53,353 bases of DNA from an uncultured Prevotellaceae bacterium (GCA_902800435.1 CADCEQ010000014.1:1-53353); one strand, 5' to 3'. Positions 16,950 to 26,098 are shown, counted from the first letter of the stretch. Notes: a model not told the origin generated them from the letters alone. Translations and numbers: made by a program.

Positions 16950-17570
16950 ATGAGACAGACAGCATTTTTACTCAAGTCACTCGTAGTGGTGGCCATGATG
17001 GGGTGGGCGGCGTTAAGCCACGCCCAGGGTTATGAAGTCGAGCGCAGTCGCGTTTATTTCGGCGGTGAGATCCTGATGGAGGCCGACGCCCGCAGCTTTG
17101 TCGATTTGGGCTGCGGCTATGCCAAGGACCGTTTTAATGTGTATATGGATGGTCGGGTGCTCGAGAATGTCGACCCGTCGTCGTTCCGTCTGAAGGCGCG
17201 TTCCAACTGGCGCCGTACTGGTCACGGCTCGGTTGACGAGTCCGTCGGCTCGCGCAGGGGCTATTACAAGACGCAGATGAACGTCTACTATGGCGACAAG
17301 AAGATAGATGCCATGCCCACCTCGTTTGTCGACCTGGGCGGCGGTTACGCTAAGGATGCCTTCAACGTCTATTATTTCGGCGAGAAGCTGAAAGGCTGTA
17401 TGGCCTCGTCGTTCCAGCTGTTGGAGGGCGGTTACGCCAAGGACTCTTTCAGCGCCTACTATCACGGCAAGAAGGTGGAAGGCGCTTTTGCCTCGACGTT
17501 CAGGTATACTGGCGACGGTTATGCCGAAGACACCTTCAACGCCTATTACAAGGGCAAGCAGTTGAAGTGA
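16950..17570 (+). CDS. Secreted DKNYY-repeat protein
   Basis: A 206-residue protein with a signal peptide (MRQTAFLLKSLVVVAMMGWAALSHA) and about five repeats of 22-25 residues of the DKNYY type: GGGYAKDAFNVYYFGEKLKG, then GGYAKDSFSAYYHGKKVEG and DGYAEDTFNAYYKGKQL. The 'SSF-x-L/V-x-x-GYAKD' part recurs in each unit. A basic segment (ARSNWRRTGHGS) interrupts the array after the second unit. DKNYY proteins are of unknown function and probably act in the periplasm or at the surface. It appears monocistronic. Confidence 0.85.
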   Translation: MRQTAFLLKSLVVVAMMGWAALSHAQGYEVERSRVYFGGEILMEADARSFVDLGCGYAKDRFNVYMDGRVLENVDPSSFRLKARSNWRRTGHGSVDESVGSRRGYYKTQMNVYYGDKKIDAMPTSFVDLGGGYAKDAFNVYYFGEKLKGCMASSFQLLEGGYAKDSFSAYYHGKKVEGAFASTFRYTGDGYAEDTFNAYYKGKQLK

Positions 17571-17590
17571 ATAGGGCAAAGCCGGAAAGA

Positions 17591-17922
17591 AACTGCACTT
17601 CCTGCACTGAGCCTCATTATCAGCAGGTTAGGACTGCCTTAACCTGCACTGTAGCTACACTTGAACCTGCACTTGATAAAAGGCGGCGGGTTTCGACAAA
17701 AAAGCGGCGGGTTTTGGGCAAAAGGCGGCGGGTTATAAACGTTTCCACGGCGTGGAACAAATGTTCCAGGCCGTGGGAACGCTCTTTTGGCGGCGGCAAA
17801 CCGCAGGGCTTGAAGCCCTATTCAATTCAGGTGCAGGTTCAAGTGCAGGTTCTGAGCGAGGACAAGGTTCTCAACAGGATGAATTCCAGTTTGTTAAGCA
17901 TCAAGTGCAGGAAGTGCAGGTT
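17591..17922. repeat. Composite element: inverted word arms enclosing a 22-nt palindrome array
   Basis: Outer arms: AACTGCACTTCCTGCACT at 17591-17608 and its inverse (AGTGCAGGAAGTGCAGGTT) at 17904-17922. Inner arms: cttgaacctgcactt near 17660-17674 and its inverse, doubled, at 17830-17852. The core 17678-17785 has GC palindromes: AAAAGGCGGCGGG at 17678 and again at 17700 and 17720 with small changes, then GTTTCCACGGCGTGGAAC at 17741 and GTTCCAGGCCGTGGGAAC at 17763, mostly 22 nt apart. A 133-codon frame crosses it but encodes only repeat translations. Bases 17923-18034 hold nothing further. Confidence 0.85.
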
Positions 17923-18034
17923 GTCTCTGTCTATACCATACCATGAGTACGTCATGTCACGAGCATAGTTAGGCATTATTACTGAACTGTGCAAATAATT
18001 GCGGGGGAAAATGGGGAAATGGGAAAAAAAAGCG

Positions 18035-18042
18035 TACCTTTG
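18035..18042 (+). promoter_or_regulatory. -7 box of the MFS permease gene
   Basis: TACCTTTG lies 18 nt before the ATG at 18061. It excludes the longer reading from 17989. Confidence 0.65.
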
Positions 18043-18060
18043 CAGCTTGATTGCAAAAGG

Positions 18061-19257
18061 ATGAGTATGGAGAGACTGTGGAACAGGAACTACTGTAAGG
18101 TGATGGTGGCGAACTTTGCGCTGTTCTTTGCCTTCTACGTGCTGACGCCGCTGCTGCCGCTCTACCTGAGCGAACACTTCGGGGCGACGAAGGACGTAAT
18201 CGGGCTGGTGCTGTCGGGGTATACGGTGACGGCGCTGGTGATGAGGCCGTTCAGTGGATTTCTGGTCGACTCGTTCCCGCGCAAGACGGTGCTGATGGTG
18301 AGTTTCGTGGCGTTCTCTATTTTCTTTGCGGGCTATCTGGCGGCATCGACGCTGCTGCTGTTTACTATTGTGAGGACGCTGCACGGTGGGCCGTTCGGGG
18401 CGCTGACGGTGGCTAACTCGACGGTGGCCATCGATGTGCTGCCGTCGAGCCGCCGCACTGAGGGCATCGGCTACTACGGGCTGTCGAACAACCTGGCTAT
18501 GGCCATTGCGCCGACCGTGGGCATCTTTGTCTATAAGTACACGCAGAGTTTTGAGCTGTTGTTCTGGATAGCTTTGATGGTGGCTGTTGCGGGAATGACA
18601 GTGGATGGAACGGTTAAAAGTGAAAAGATAAAAGTGAAAAGTGAAAAGTTGACTTGTTCACTTTCCTGGGACCGCTTCTTCCTCGTCCGCGGCTGGCTGT
18701 TGGGTGTTAACATGGTGGCGTTCGGGTTCTGCTTCGGTGTGTTGTCGAACTATCTGGCCATATACGGCAAGGAGGTGATGGGCATTACGGGTGGCACGGG
18801 GACTTACTTCATGCTCTGCTCGGTGGGGCTGATTCTGTCGCGGCTGCAGGGGGGACGGGCGCTCAGGCAGGGTAGGGTGACGCACAACGCCGGGGAGGGC
18901 ATGGTCATCTCGCTCGTCGGCTATACCTTATTTATATTAGTGCCGAATATGGTGGGCTACTACGCATCGGCGCTGCTGATCGGGCTGGGCAACGGACATA
19001 TGTGGCCGGCGTTCCAGAACATGACTATCAGCGTGGCGCCTAATAGTCAGCGGGGCACGGCGAACTCGACCATCCTCGTGTCGTGGGACGTGGGCATGGG
19101 ACTCGGCATCCTCGTGGGCGGCGTCATCAGCGAGCTGGCGGGCTACTCGGCTGCCTTCTGGACGGTGGCTGCCGTGAACGCCACGGGTGTCGCCCTGTTC
19201 TTCCTGCGGACGCGCCGCTTCTTCTTAGAGCGAAACCTGAACGAGGGCGTGAGGTGA
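18061..19257 (+). CDS. MFS efflux-type permease with a repeat-derived central loop
   Basis: About 398 residues with 12 hydrophobic segments of the sugar/drug efflux MFS type (FAFYVLTPLLPLYLSEHFGA at the start, GYTVTALVMRPFSGFLVDSF as motif A). Substrate unknown. The loop between segments 6 and 7 (DGTVKSEKIKVKSEKLTCSL) is coded by an imperfect tandem repeat of the word AAAAGTGA at about 18613-18652, the same kind of sequence that otherwise fills gene junctions, so it looks like an in-frame insertion. ATG 18067 is an alternative start with better Shine-Dalgarno spacing. It converges with the pantothenate kinase gene, 2 nt apart. Confidence 0.85.
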   Translation: MSMERLWNRNYCKVMVANFALFFAFYVLTPLLPLYLSEHFGATKDVIGLVLSGYTVTALVMRPFSGFLVDSFPRKTVLMVSFVAFSIFFAGYLAASTLLLFTIVRTLHGGPFGALTVANSTVAIDVLPSSRRTEGIGYYGLSNNLAMAIAPTVGIFVYKYTQSFELLFWIALMVAVAGMTVDGTVKSEKIKVKSEKLTCSLSWDRFFLVRGWLLGVNMVAFGFCFGVLSNYLAIYGKEVMGITGGTGTYFMLCSVGLILSRLQGGRALRQGRVTHNAGEGMVISLVGYTLFILVPNMVGYYASALLIGLGNGHMWPAFQNMTISVAPNSQRGTANSTILVSWDVGMGLGILVGGVISELAGYSAAFWTVAAVNATGVALFFLRTRRFFLERNLNEGVR

Positions 19258-19259
19258 AC

Positions 19260-20078
19260 TTATTTCTTGTAGCTCAGTGCGGCACCGATGGCGGTGCAGT
19301 ATTGAGAGTACTTCGGTATGTGGTAGTGGATGTTGTAGAGCTTCTCTAACGGCGGGAAGACCTCCTTGCACTGTGGCAGGAGCGTGAGGTTGCCAATGAG
19401 CACGAAGTCGCGTATGCCGGAGCCGCGGCTTGAGAGCCAGGCGGCGGAACCGATGGTCTGGAGCACCATTGAGATGATGCCGAGGGCGATGTCCTCCTTC
19501 GAGGCGTCGCTCTGAGCCTTGGCCAGGATGCTGGCGGTGGCCTCCATGGGGAGTCCGGGGAGCGGTTCGGCAGAGATGTCGCCGATGCGGAGGTTCATGT
19601 GGCTGATGTCGCCCTGCATAGCCATTGCCGAGACGGCCTTGATGTCGCTGGTGTTGAGCAGCAGGCGCGACAGTCCGGCCAGCGTGCCGCCTCCGATGCC
19701 GATGCCGCCGATGTGGCGCATCTCGTCGCCGTCGCACTGCACGAAGCTGGTGCCCGTGCCCATTGAGACGACGATGGTGTGGTCGAGCTTCGACTCATAG
19801 CGGGCGCCGAGGCCGTCGGCCTCGAACTCCTCCACCTTTCGTGTCGGCAGTCCATAGAGGTCGCCCTTGATGTAGGCCGAGCCTACACCCGTGAGCATCA
19901 CCTGCTCGACGTCCTGCAGCTGTATGTCGTTGTCGTGCAAGTACTTGCCGAATGCGCCGTAGAGCGATGTGATGGGGTCGGCGGCGGTGATGCGTGTGGG
20001 CGAAGTGACCCGTCCGTCCTTCAGTCCCACAATCTTCGTGGTGGATATGCCCACGTCAATTCCAATGATGATTCCCAT
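19260..20078 (-). CDS. coaW: Type II pantothenate kinase
   Basis: Phosphorylates pantothenate, the first step of coenzyme A synthesis. The 272-residue product has the ASKHA fold motifs of type II kinases: IIGIDVGISTTKIVGL (phosphate 1), VVSMGTGTSFVQ and GGIGIGGGTLAGLSRLL (adenosine region), and a C-terminal LIGNLTLLPQ and TAIGAALSYKK. Length is typical for CoaW. It lies 49 nt downstream of the fucosidase gene on the same strand, and the spacer is a tandem AAATCGA-word repeat; no own promoter is seen. Confidence 0.88.
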   Translation of the reverse strand: MGIIIGIDVGISTTKIVGLKDGRVTSPTRITAADPITSLYGAFGKYLHDNDIQLQDVEQVMLTGVGSAYIKGDLYGLPTRKVEEFEADGLGARYESKLDHTIVVSMGTGTSFVQCDGDEMRHIGGIGIGGGTLAGLSRLLLNTSDIKAVSAMAMQGDISHMNLRIGDISAEPLPGLPMEATASILAKAQSDASKEDIALGIISMVLQTIGSAAWLSSRGSGIRDFVLIGNLTLLPQCKEVFPPLEKLYNIHYHIPKYSQYCTAIGAALSYKK

Positions 20079-20127
20079 GATTATTTACAATTTACGATTT
20101 TCTATTTTCGATTTATTTGTTTTCGAT

Positions 20128-21747
20128 TTATTTGTTGATTCTCAGTACGGGGGCGATTTTGTTGCAGGGCTTTGGCAGCTGGACCTCCAGTCCCTGGGCG
20201 GTCTGGCGGGTTTTCAGTTTGCCGTAGCCTAAAAGGGTGACATTGCTAATGCCTTTTTTGAAGTCTGCGTTGTTCTTGGCCAGTGACCTGATGATGAGCT
20301 TGCCGTCCTGAGGCCAGCTCATAGCCGTCACGTAGAGGTACTTCTTGGTCTGGTTGAAGCGGATGTCGCGGTAGTCCATATTGGAGAACTGGCCGTCGTT
20401 GAAGCCCTGGTTGTTGATCTTGATGTCCTTCTCGGCCACGGGCCCCTCGCCGAACTTCACCCAGGGCCGTGTGCCGAAGATGCTCTCGCCGTTGACTGAC
20501 ATCCACGCTTCGAGGTCGTCGAGGAACCGGGCCTCCTTATCGTCGTAGGTGCCGTCGGCGCGGAGGGGGATGCTGAGCAGCAGGTTGCCGTTCTTCGAGA
20601 CGATGTCAACCAGCTGTTTGACCACCGCCTCGGCCGTCTTGTAGCGGTTCTGCTCGTAGATGCTCGTATTGTAGTGCCAGCCGCCAATGCAGTTGCACGT
20701 CTGCCACGGCTCGTCGATAATCTCGTTGGGGGCGCCTCGCTCCACGTCCCATGTCAGGGCGCGGCGCTGGTCGTCGTTCAGAATCTTGCCGAAGACGACG
20801 CTTCGGGGGTTCTTATTATAAAGGTGAGTGACAATCTTGAGGCCGCAATCGCTCAGCGGGTAGAAAGGCAGCACGGTGACGTCGAAGTAGATGAGGTCGG
20901 GCTGGTAGCGGTTGATGGCATCGAGCGTGCGGTTGTAGAAATTGTCGACGAACTCCTGCGACGGCGGACAGGCCCCGTGGCTCCAGTCCCACTGGCCGTG
21001 TATGGCGCCGTTATCCCACGAACCCTTGCTCATGGGGTGGCGCTGCTGGTAGAGCTGCTGCGGGTCGTAGCCTTCCCACCACTTGCCCTTGCCGTCCTCC
21101 TTGGTCAGGTTGCCGTCGTAGTAGACGCCGGCCTTCTCGCCCTCAAGGTCGTAGCGCTGCGATGGCTCATACCACGTCCAGGCGTGATCGGCGTGGAACG
21201 AGATACCCAACGGCAGTCCCGCCTTCTTGGCGGCGCGTGCCCACTCGTCGAGGATGTCACGCTTCGGACCGATGTTCTTCGAGTTCCACGGCTGGTACTT
21301 CGAGTCCCAGAGGTCGTAGTTGTCGTGGTGGTTGCCGAGCACGAAGAAGTACTTTGCTCCGCAGCGTTTGTAACGCTCGACGAGCTTCTCCGGGTCCCAG
21401 TTCTCAGCCTTGAACAGCGGCAGCACGTCCTTGAAACCGAACTCCGACGGGTGGCCGTAGTTCTTGACGTGGTACTTATACTCGTTGGTGCCCTCCATAT
21501 ACAAGGAGCGGGCCATCCAGTCGCCCGAGCCCTCGACGCACTGCGGCCCCCAGTGGGCCCAGATGCCGAACTTCGCATCGCGGAACCACTCCGGCGTCTG
21601 GTGAGTCTCGAGCGACTCCCATGTCGGTTTGTACCGTCCCGTCTGCATCTGCTCGTCGGCTTCGCTGACCGGAATCCTGTATCTCTGTTGTGCCGTGGCG
21701 GCAGCTATGGTGCAGCCAAGGATTAGGGTAAAAAGGACTTTCTTCAT
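20128..21747 (-). CDS. Alpha-L-fucosidase (GH29), secreted
   Basis: Releases L-fucose from host or plant glycans in the periplasm. The 539-residue product has a signal peptide (MKKVLFTLILGCTIAAATAQ) and the GH29 barrel: FGIWAHWGPQ, GAKYFFVLGNHHDNYDLWDS, ISFHADHAW, and PDLIYFDVTVLP, which probably carries the nucleophile Asp. The C-terminus has a beta-sandwich-like end (VTLLGYGKLKTRQTAQGLEV). ATG 21747 follows a -7 box, while the upstream extension to 22032 crosses the divergent promoter. The stop codon lies within an ACAAATAAATCGA word repeat. It is divergent from fucP, which supports a shared fucose function. Confidence 0.9.
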   Translation of the reverse strand: MKKVLFTLILGCTIAAATAQQRYRIPVSEADEQMQTGRYKPTWESLETHQTPEWFRDAKFGIWAHWGPQCVEGSGDWMARSLYMEGTNEYKYHVKNYGHPSEFGFKDVLPLFKAENWDPEKLVERYKRCGAKYFFVLGNHHDNYDLWDSKYQPWNSKNIGPKRDILDEWARAAKKAGLPLGISFHADHAWTWYEPSQRYDLEGEKAGVYYDGNLTKEDGKGKWWEGYDPQQLYQQRHPMSKGSWDNGAIHGQWDWSHGACPPSQEFVDNFYNRTLDAINRYQPDLIYFDVTVLPFYPLSDCGLKIVTHLYNKNPRSVVFGKILNDDQRRALTWDVERGAPNEIIDEPWQTCNCIGGWHYNTSIYEQNRYKTAEAVVKQLVDIVSKNGNLLLSIPLRADGTYDDKEARFLDDLEAWMSVNGESIFGTRPWVKFGEGPVAEKDIKINNQGFNDGQFSNMDYRDIRFNQTKKYLYVTAMSWPQDGKLIIRSLAKNNADFKKGISNVTLLGYGKLKTRQTAQGLEVQLPKPCNKIAPVLRINK

Positions 21748-21768
21748 AAGAATAGTAATAATCGGTTG

Positions 21769-21776
21769 CAAAGTTA
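21769..21776 (-). promoter_or_regulatory. -7 box of the fucosidase gene
   Basis: Reads TAACTTTG on the minus strand, 21 nt before the ATG at 21747. Confidence 0.6.
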
Positions 21777-21852
21777 CGGAAAAAAAACGAATAAAGCGAC
21801 AGAAGCTAAATAAAAAAAGCGATTTTCGAAAAGCCGAAAGGAAAAAACTTTG

Positions 21853-21860
21853 TACCTTTG
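21853..21860 (+). promoter_or_regulatory. -7 box of fucP
   Basis: TACCTTTG, 29 nt before the fucP ATG. The two divergent boxes are about 75 bp apart, so a regulator bound between them could control both units. Confidence 0.65.
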
Positions 21861-21889
21861 CAACCAAAAAATAACAAAACCATAAAACG

Positions 21890-23203
21890 ATGAAAGCAAA
21901 ACTCATTGAGAAGAAGTACCTGTTGACGTTCATTCTCGTCACGTCGCTGTTTGCCCTGTGGGGCTTCGCCAACGACATTACTAACCCGATGGTGGCCGCC
22001 TTCCAGACCCTGATGGAGCTGACGGCCGCCAAGGCATCGATGGTGCAGTTCGCCTTCTACGGCGGCTATGCCACGATGGCCATACCGGCAGCACTATTCA
22101 TACGCCGCTACAGCTACAAGAGCGGCATTCTGTTAGGACTGGGACTCTACGCCGTCGGCGCCTTCCTGTTCATACCCGCTGCCGCGAACGAGAGCTTCGC
22201 GTTCTTCTGCGTGTCGCTCTACATCCTGACGTTTGGACTGGCATTTCTCGAGACCACGGCCAATCCCTTCATCCTGTCGCTGGGAGCCAAGGAGACCAGT
22301 ACGCGGCGTCTGAACCTGGCGCAGGCCTTCAACCCGATGGGCTCGCTCTGCGGCATGAGCGTGGCTTCGCTCATCGTGCTGCCGCAGCTCATCAGCGACC
22401 GCCGCGACGCTGCCGGACAGATTATCTTCGGAGCACTCTCGGAGGCTGAGAAGGCCGACATCCGCGTTCACGACCTGGCCGTCATCCGCAACCCCTACGT
22501 GGCCATCGGACTGGTTGTCGTGGCCGTGTTCATCATCATTGCCCTGACCAAGATGCCCAAGACGCAGAGCGAGGAGCAGAAGGCCCAGGGCCACACGCAC
22601 ACCACCAGTCAGACGCTGAGCAACCTGTGGCACAACACCATCTACCGCGAGGGCGTGCTTGCACAGATGTTCTACGTGGCCGCACAGATTATGACCTGGA
22701 CGTTCATCATCCAGTATGCCGACAACTTAGGCATCAACAAGGCCACAGCCCAGATGTATAACATCGTGGCCATGTCGCTCTTCCTCTGCAGTCGCTTCAT
22801 CTCGACGTTCCTGATGAAGTACGTCAACTCGCGCCGCCTGCTGGCCATCTTCGGCTGTGGCGCTGCCGTCTGCTCGTTGGGCGCCATCTGCTTCGTGGGC
22901 ATGTTCGGACTCTACTGTCTGGTAGGCATCAGCTTCTTCATGTCGCTGATGTTCCCCACCATCTACGGTATTGCCCTTGAGGACGTCGACTCACAGGATA
23001 CCACCCTCGGTGCAGCCTTCCTCGTGATGGCCATCGTCGGCGGTGCGCTGATGCCACCGCTGCAGGGCCTGATCATCGACCAGCACACCATCATGGGCCA
23101 CCCCGCCGTCAACGTGTCGTTCGTGCTGCCGCTGGTCTGCTTCCTCCTTATCATTGCCTACGGCTACCGCTCGTATGTAAAAATCGAAAATTGTAAATCG
23201 TAA
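21890..23203 (+). CDS. fucP: L-fucose:H+ symporter
   Basis: Inner membrane MFS permease of the FucP family, 437 residues and 12 predicted membrane segments. Family marks are SLFALWGFANDITNPMV near the N-terminus, FAFYGGYATMAIPAA and GLAFLETTANPFILSLG. It would import the fucose released by the divergent GH29 enzyme. The 3' end and the 12-nt gap to the next gene are an AAATCGT word repeat that also codes the last residues (VKIENCKS). The downstream dehydrogenase, hydrolase and Zn dehydrogenase genes follow closely and look like one operon. Confidence 0.93.
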   Translation: MKAKLIEKKYLLTFILVTSLFALWGFANDITNPMVAAFQTLMELTAAKASMVQFAFYGGYATMAIPAALFIRRYSYKSGILLGLGLYAVGAFLFIPAAANESFAFFCVSLYILTFGLAFLETTANPFILSLGAKETSTRRLNLAQAFNPMGSLCGMSVASLIVLPQLISDRRDAAGQIIFGALSEAEKADIRVHDLAVIRNPYVAIGLVVVAVFIIIALTKMPKTQSEEQKAQGHTHTTSQTLSNLWHNTIYREGVLAQMFYVAAQIMTWTFIIQYADNLGINKATAQMYNIVAMSLFLCSRFISTFLMKYVNSRRLLAIFGCGAAVCSLGAICFVGMFGLYCLVGISFFMSLMFPTIYGIALEDVDSQDTTLGAAFLVMAIVGGALMPPLQGLIIDQHTIMGHPAVNVSFVLPLVCFLLIIAYGYRSYVKIENCKS

Positions 23204-23215
23204 ATCGTAAATATA

Positions 23216-24166
23216 ATGTTGCGCTACACAGAACTTGGAAAGACGGGAATGAAGATTTCCCACCTGAGCTTCGGTGCCTCGTCGTTGGGCAGCGTGTTCA
23301 GGGAGACAAACGAGAAAGAAAGCTTCGAGGCCGTGGAGGCGGCCATCGAGGGTGGTATTAACTTTATCGACGTCAGTCCCTACTACGGCCACTACAAGGC
23401 CGAGACGGTATTGGGCAAGGCGTTGAGGAATATTCCGCGCGACAAGTACTACCTGAGCACCAAGGTGGGCCGCTACGGCAAGGACGGCGTGAACACGTGG
23501 GACTACTCGTCCAAGCGCGTCACCGACAGCGTCTACGAGAGTATGGAGCGATTGGGCATCGACTTTATCGACCTAATTAACGTCCACGACATTGAGTTTC
23601 AGGCAGCCCTGCCCGGCGGACTCCAAAAGGTTGTCGACGAGACGCTGCCCGCACTGGTGGAACTGCGCGAAAAGGGCGTGGTGGGCCACGTGGGTATCAC
23701 CGACCTGCAGCTTGAGAACCTGAAGTGGGTGATTGAGCACTGTGAAAAAGGTGTCGTTGAGAGCGTTCTGAACTTCTGCCACTATACGCTGAACGACGAT
23801 GCCCTGACCGACTATCTGGACTTCTTCGAGGCAAACGGCATTGGCGTGGTCAACGCCTCGCCGCTGTCGATGGGCCTGCTCAGTCAGCGCGGCGTGCCAG
23901 CCTGGCATCCGGCTCCGAAGCCATTGGTGGAGGCCTGTCAGCGGGCTGCCGCCTTATGCAGCGAGAAGGGCTACCCGATTGAGCAGCTTGCCGTACAGTA
24001 TTCGGTCAGCAATCCGCGCATTGCCTCGACGCTCTTCTCGTCGGCTAATCCCGACAACGTGCGCCGCAACATTGCGTGGGCCAGCGAGGAGCCGGACTGG
24101 ACCCTGGTGGCCGAAGTCAAGGAAATCATCGGTAATCAGCAGCGTGTGACATGGGCAAACTCATAA
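23216..24166 (+). CDS. Aldo/keto reductase, possible L-fucose dehydrogenase
   Basis: A 316-residue NAD(P)-dependent enzyme of the aldo/keto reductase family, subgroup of L-galactose/L-fucose 1-dehydrogenases. Visible are RYTELGKTGMKISHLSFGAS, the catalytic Asp-Tyr in INFIDVSPYYG, the Lys in LSTKVGRYG and the His in LINVHDIEF. In this context it would oxidise L-fucose to L-fucono-lactone. It overlaps the amidohydrolase gene by 16 nt, so they are translationally linked. Substrate is inferred from neighbours. Confidence 0.85.
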   Translation: MLRYTELGKTGMKISHLSFGASSLGSVFRETNEKESFEAVEAAIEGGINFIDVSPYYGHYKAETVLGKALRNIPRDKYYLSTKVGRYGKDGVNTWDYSSKRVTDSVYESMERLGIDFIDLINVHDIEFQAALPGGLQKVVDETLPALVELREKGVVGHVGITDLQLENLKWVIEHCEKGVVESVLNFCHYTLNDDALTDYLDFFEANGIGVVNASPLSMGLLSQRGVPAWHPAPKPLVEACQRAAALCSEKGYPIEQLAVQYSVSNPRIASTLFSSANPDNVRRNIAWASEEPDWTLVAEVKEIIGNQQRVTWANS

Positions 24167-25041
24167 TCGACGCACACAGCCACCTGTGGCTGCGCCAGGA
24201 CACGACGGTTGACGGCAAGCGGATACTTTCGCTAAAGAACGGCCGCAGTATCTTCATGGACGAAGAGGTGCAGATGCTGCCGCCATTTATGATTGACGGC
24301 CGGAACACTGCCGAGGTGTTCCTGTCGAACATGAACTACGCCCAGGTGGCGGCAGCCGTTGTCGTTCAGGAGGTGATTGACGGTTGTCAGAACGACTACT
24401 TGGCTGAGGTGCAGCGGCAATATCCCGACCGCTTTCTGTGTATGGGCATGGCGTGGAATGTCGCCGAGGCGCAGGCAGTCATCGACGCTGGTCTGCGCGG
24501 CATCGCCTTCCCCGGCCATCGTATGCACGAGCCGTTGCAGACGCTGATGCCCGTGTTCAAACTGATGGAGCAGCACGATATGGTGCTCTCGATGTGCTTG
24601 GGCGACGACGAAGCGCAGATAGCCCAGATGGGTGAGGTCATCGAGGAGTGCCCACGGCTGCGCGTAGCCATTGGCCACTTCGGCATGCCGACGACAGCCT
24701 CGTTCCGCAGTCAGGTGCTTTTGGCTCGGAAAGGTGAGAACGTGATGATAGAGTCGGGCGGCATTACCTGGCTTTATAACCCTGAGTTCTATCCGTTCCC
24801 CACGGCTATCCGCCGTATACGCGAGGCTGCCGAGTGGGTGGGTATGGACTGTCTGATGTGGGGCTCGGACTATCCGCGCACCATCACCGCCATCACCTAC
24901 CGTATGTCCTACGACTTCGTCGAGAAGTCTGCGGAACTGACTGCCGATGAGAAGGCGCAGTTCCTTGGCGGCAATGCCCAGCGCTTCTACGGTTTCAAGA
25001 ATCTTCCAGAACTACCTTATATAAAAAATATGTCAGAATGA
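24151..25041 (+). CDS. Amidohydrolase, possible L-fuconolactonase
   Basis: A 296-residue metal-dependent hydrolase of the amidohydrolase-2 family: the N-terminal DAHSHLW metal site, GHFGMPTT with a metal His, and the final Asp region LMWGSDYPRTI. Such proteins hydrolyse the lactone made by sugar dehydrogenases in oxidative fucose pathways. The 16-nt overlap with the reductase gene and the 4-nt overlap (ATGA) with the next gene show tight coupling. The lactonase role is inferred from position. Confidence 0.82.
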   Translation: MGKLIIDAHSHLWLRQDTTVDGKRILSLKNGRSIFMDEEVQMLPPFMIDGRNTAEVFLSNMNYAQVAAAVVVQEVIDGCQNDYLAEVQRQYPDRFLCMGMAWNVAEAQAVIDAGLRGIAFPGHRMHEPLQTLMPVFKLMEQHDMVLSMCLGDDEAQIAQMGEVIEECPRLRVAIGHFGMPTTASFRSQVLLARKGENVMIESGGITWLYNPEFYPFPTAIRRIREAAEWVGMDCLMWGSDYPRTITAITYRMSYDFVEKSAELTADEKAQFLGGNAQRFYGFKNLPELPYIKNMSE

Positions 25042-26060
25042 AAGCAATACAGATTACACACAGCCAAGAACTGAATGTCATTGAAATGGATATGCCCCAG
25101 GCTCCCGGCCAGGGCGAAGTGCTGCTGAAGCTCCAATACGTAGGCTTCTGCGGCTCGGACATCAACACCTTTATGGGCCGCAACACGATGGCCCTGAATC
25201 CCGTCATCCCCGGCCATGAGGTGGGTGCCGTCATCGAGGCGGTGGGCGCCGGTGTGCCTGAGAACCTGAAGCCGGGAATGGTGGTCACCTGCAATCCCTA
25301 TACCAACTGCGGCAAGTGCGCCTCGTGCCGCAACCAGCGCGTCAATGCCTGTGAACACAACGAGACGCTCGGCGTGCAGCGCAACGGTGCCATGAAGGAG
25401 TACATCGTGCTGCCCTGGGAGAAAATCATTCTTGCCGGCAGTCTCACGCCAAAGGTGACGGCCCTCGTCGAGCCGATGAGCGTGGGCTTCCACGCCGTCA
25501 GCCGTGCGCAGGTGACCGACATCGACGTGGTGATGGTCATTGGCTGCGGCATGGTGGGCATGGGTGCCATCGTGCGCTCTGCCCTGCGCGGTGCCACCGT
25601 CATTGCCGCCGACATCGACGACGAGAAGCTGGCCCTGGCCAAGAAGATGGGCGCTGCCTATGCCGTCAACACGAAGACCGAGGACGTTCACCAGCGGCTG
25701 CAGGAGATAACCGGCGGCTTCGGTCCCGACGTGGTCATCGAGGCCGTGGGCAGTGTGCCTACCTATCAGATGGCCGTCAACGAGGTGGCCTTTACCGGTC
25801 GTGTGGCCTGCATCGGCTATGCGAAGTCAGAGGTGTCGCTGCAGACAAAGTATTTCGTGCAGAAGGAGCTCGACATCCGTGGTTCGCGCAATGCCATGCC
25901 CTCGGACTTCCGTGCCGTTATCCGTTATCTGGAGCTTGGCACTTGTCCTGTCGACGACCTGATTACCCGCGTCGTCAAGCCTGAGGAGGCTCTTGACACC
26001 ATGCGCTGGTGGAGCGAGAATCCGGGCCGCGTGTTCCGAATCCTTGTGGCGTTCGAATAA
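25038..26060 (+). CDS. Zinc-dependent alcohol dehydrogenase
   Basis: A 340-residue medium-chain dehydrogenase. The catalytic zinc ligands lie in FCGSDIN and PGHEVG; the structural zinc site is NCGKCASCRNQRVNAC with four Cys. The nucleotide-binding loop is VIGCGMVGMGAI followed by an acidic residue (ADID), which suggests NAD preference. In an oxidative fucose route it could oxidise a downstream acid such as 2-keto-3-deoxy-fuconate. That assignment is inference, since no dehydratase gene is seen nearby. Confidence 0.85.
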   Translation: MKAIQITHSQELNVIEMDMPQAPGQGEVLLKLQYVGFCGSDINTFMGRNTMALNPVIPGHEVGAVIEAVGAGVPENLKPGMVVTCNPYTNCGKCASCRNQRVNACEHNETLGVQRNGAMKEYIVLPWEKIILAGSLTPKVTALVEPMSVGFHAVSRAQVTDIDVVMVIGCGMVGMGAIVRSALRGATVIAADIDDEKLALAKKMGAAYAVNTKTEDVHQRLQEITGGFGPDVVIEAVGSVPTYQMAVNEVAFTGRVACIGYAKSEVSLQTKYFVQKELDIRGSRNAMPSDFRAVIRYLELGTCPVDDLITRVVKPEEALDTMRWWSENPGRVFRILVAFE

Positions 26061-26098
26061 CGAAATGTAAGCGAAGAACGAAAATTTCCTGCAAATTA

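Noticed and set aside
17567..17968. A 133-codon frame after the DKNYY gene
   Set aside because: It encodes only translated repeats (KRRRV, VQVQVQV) of the composite element.
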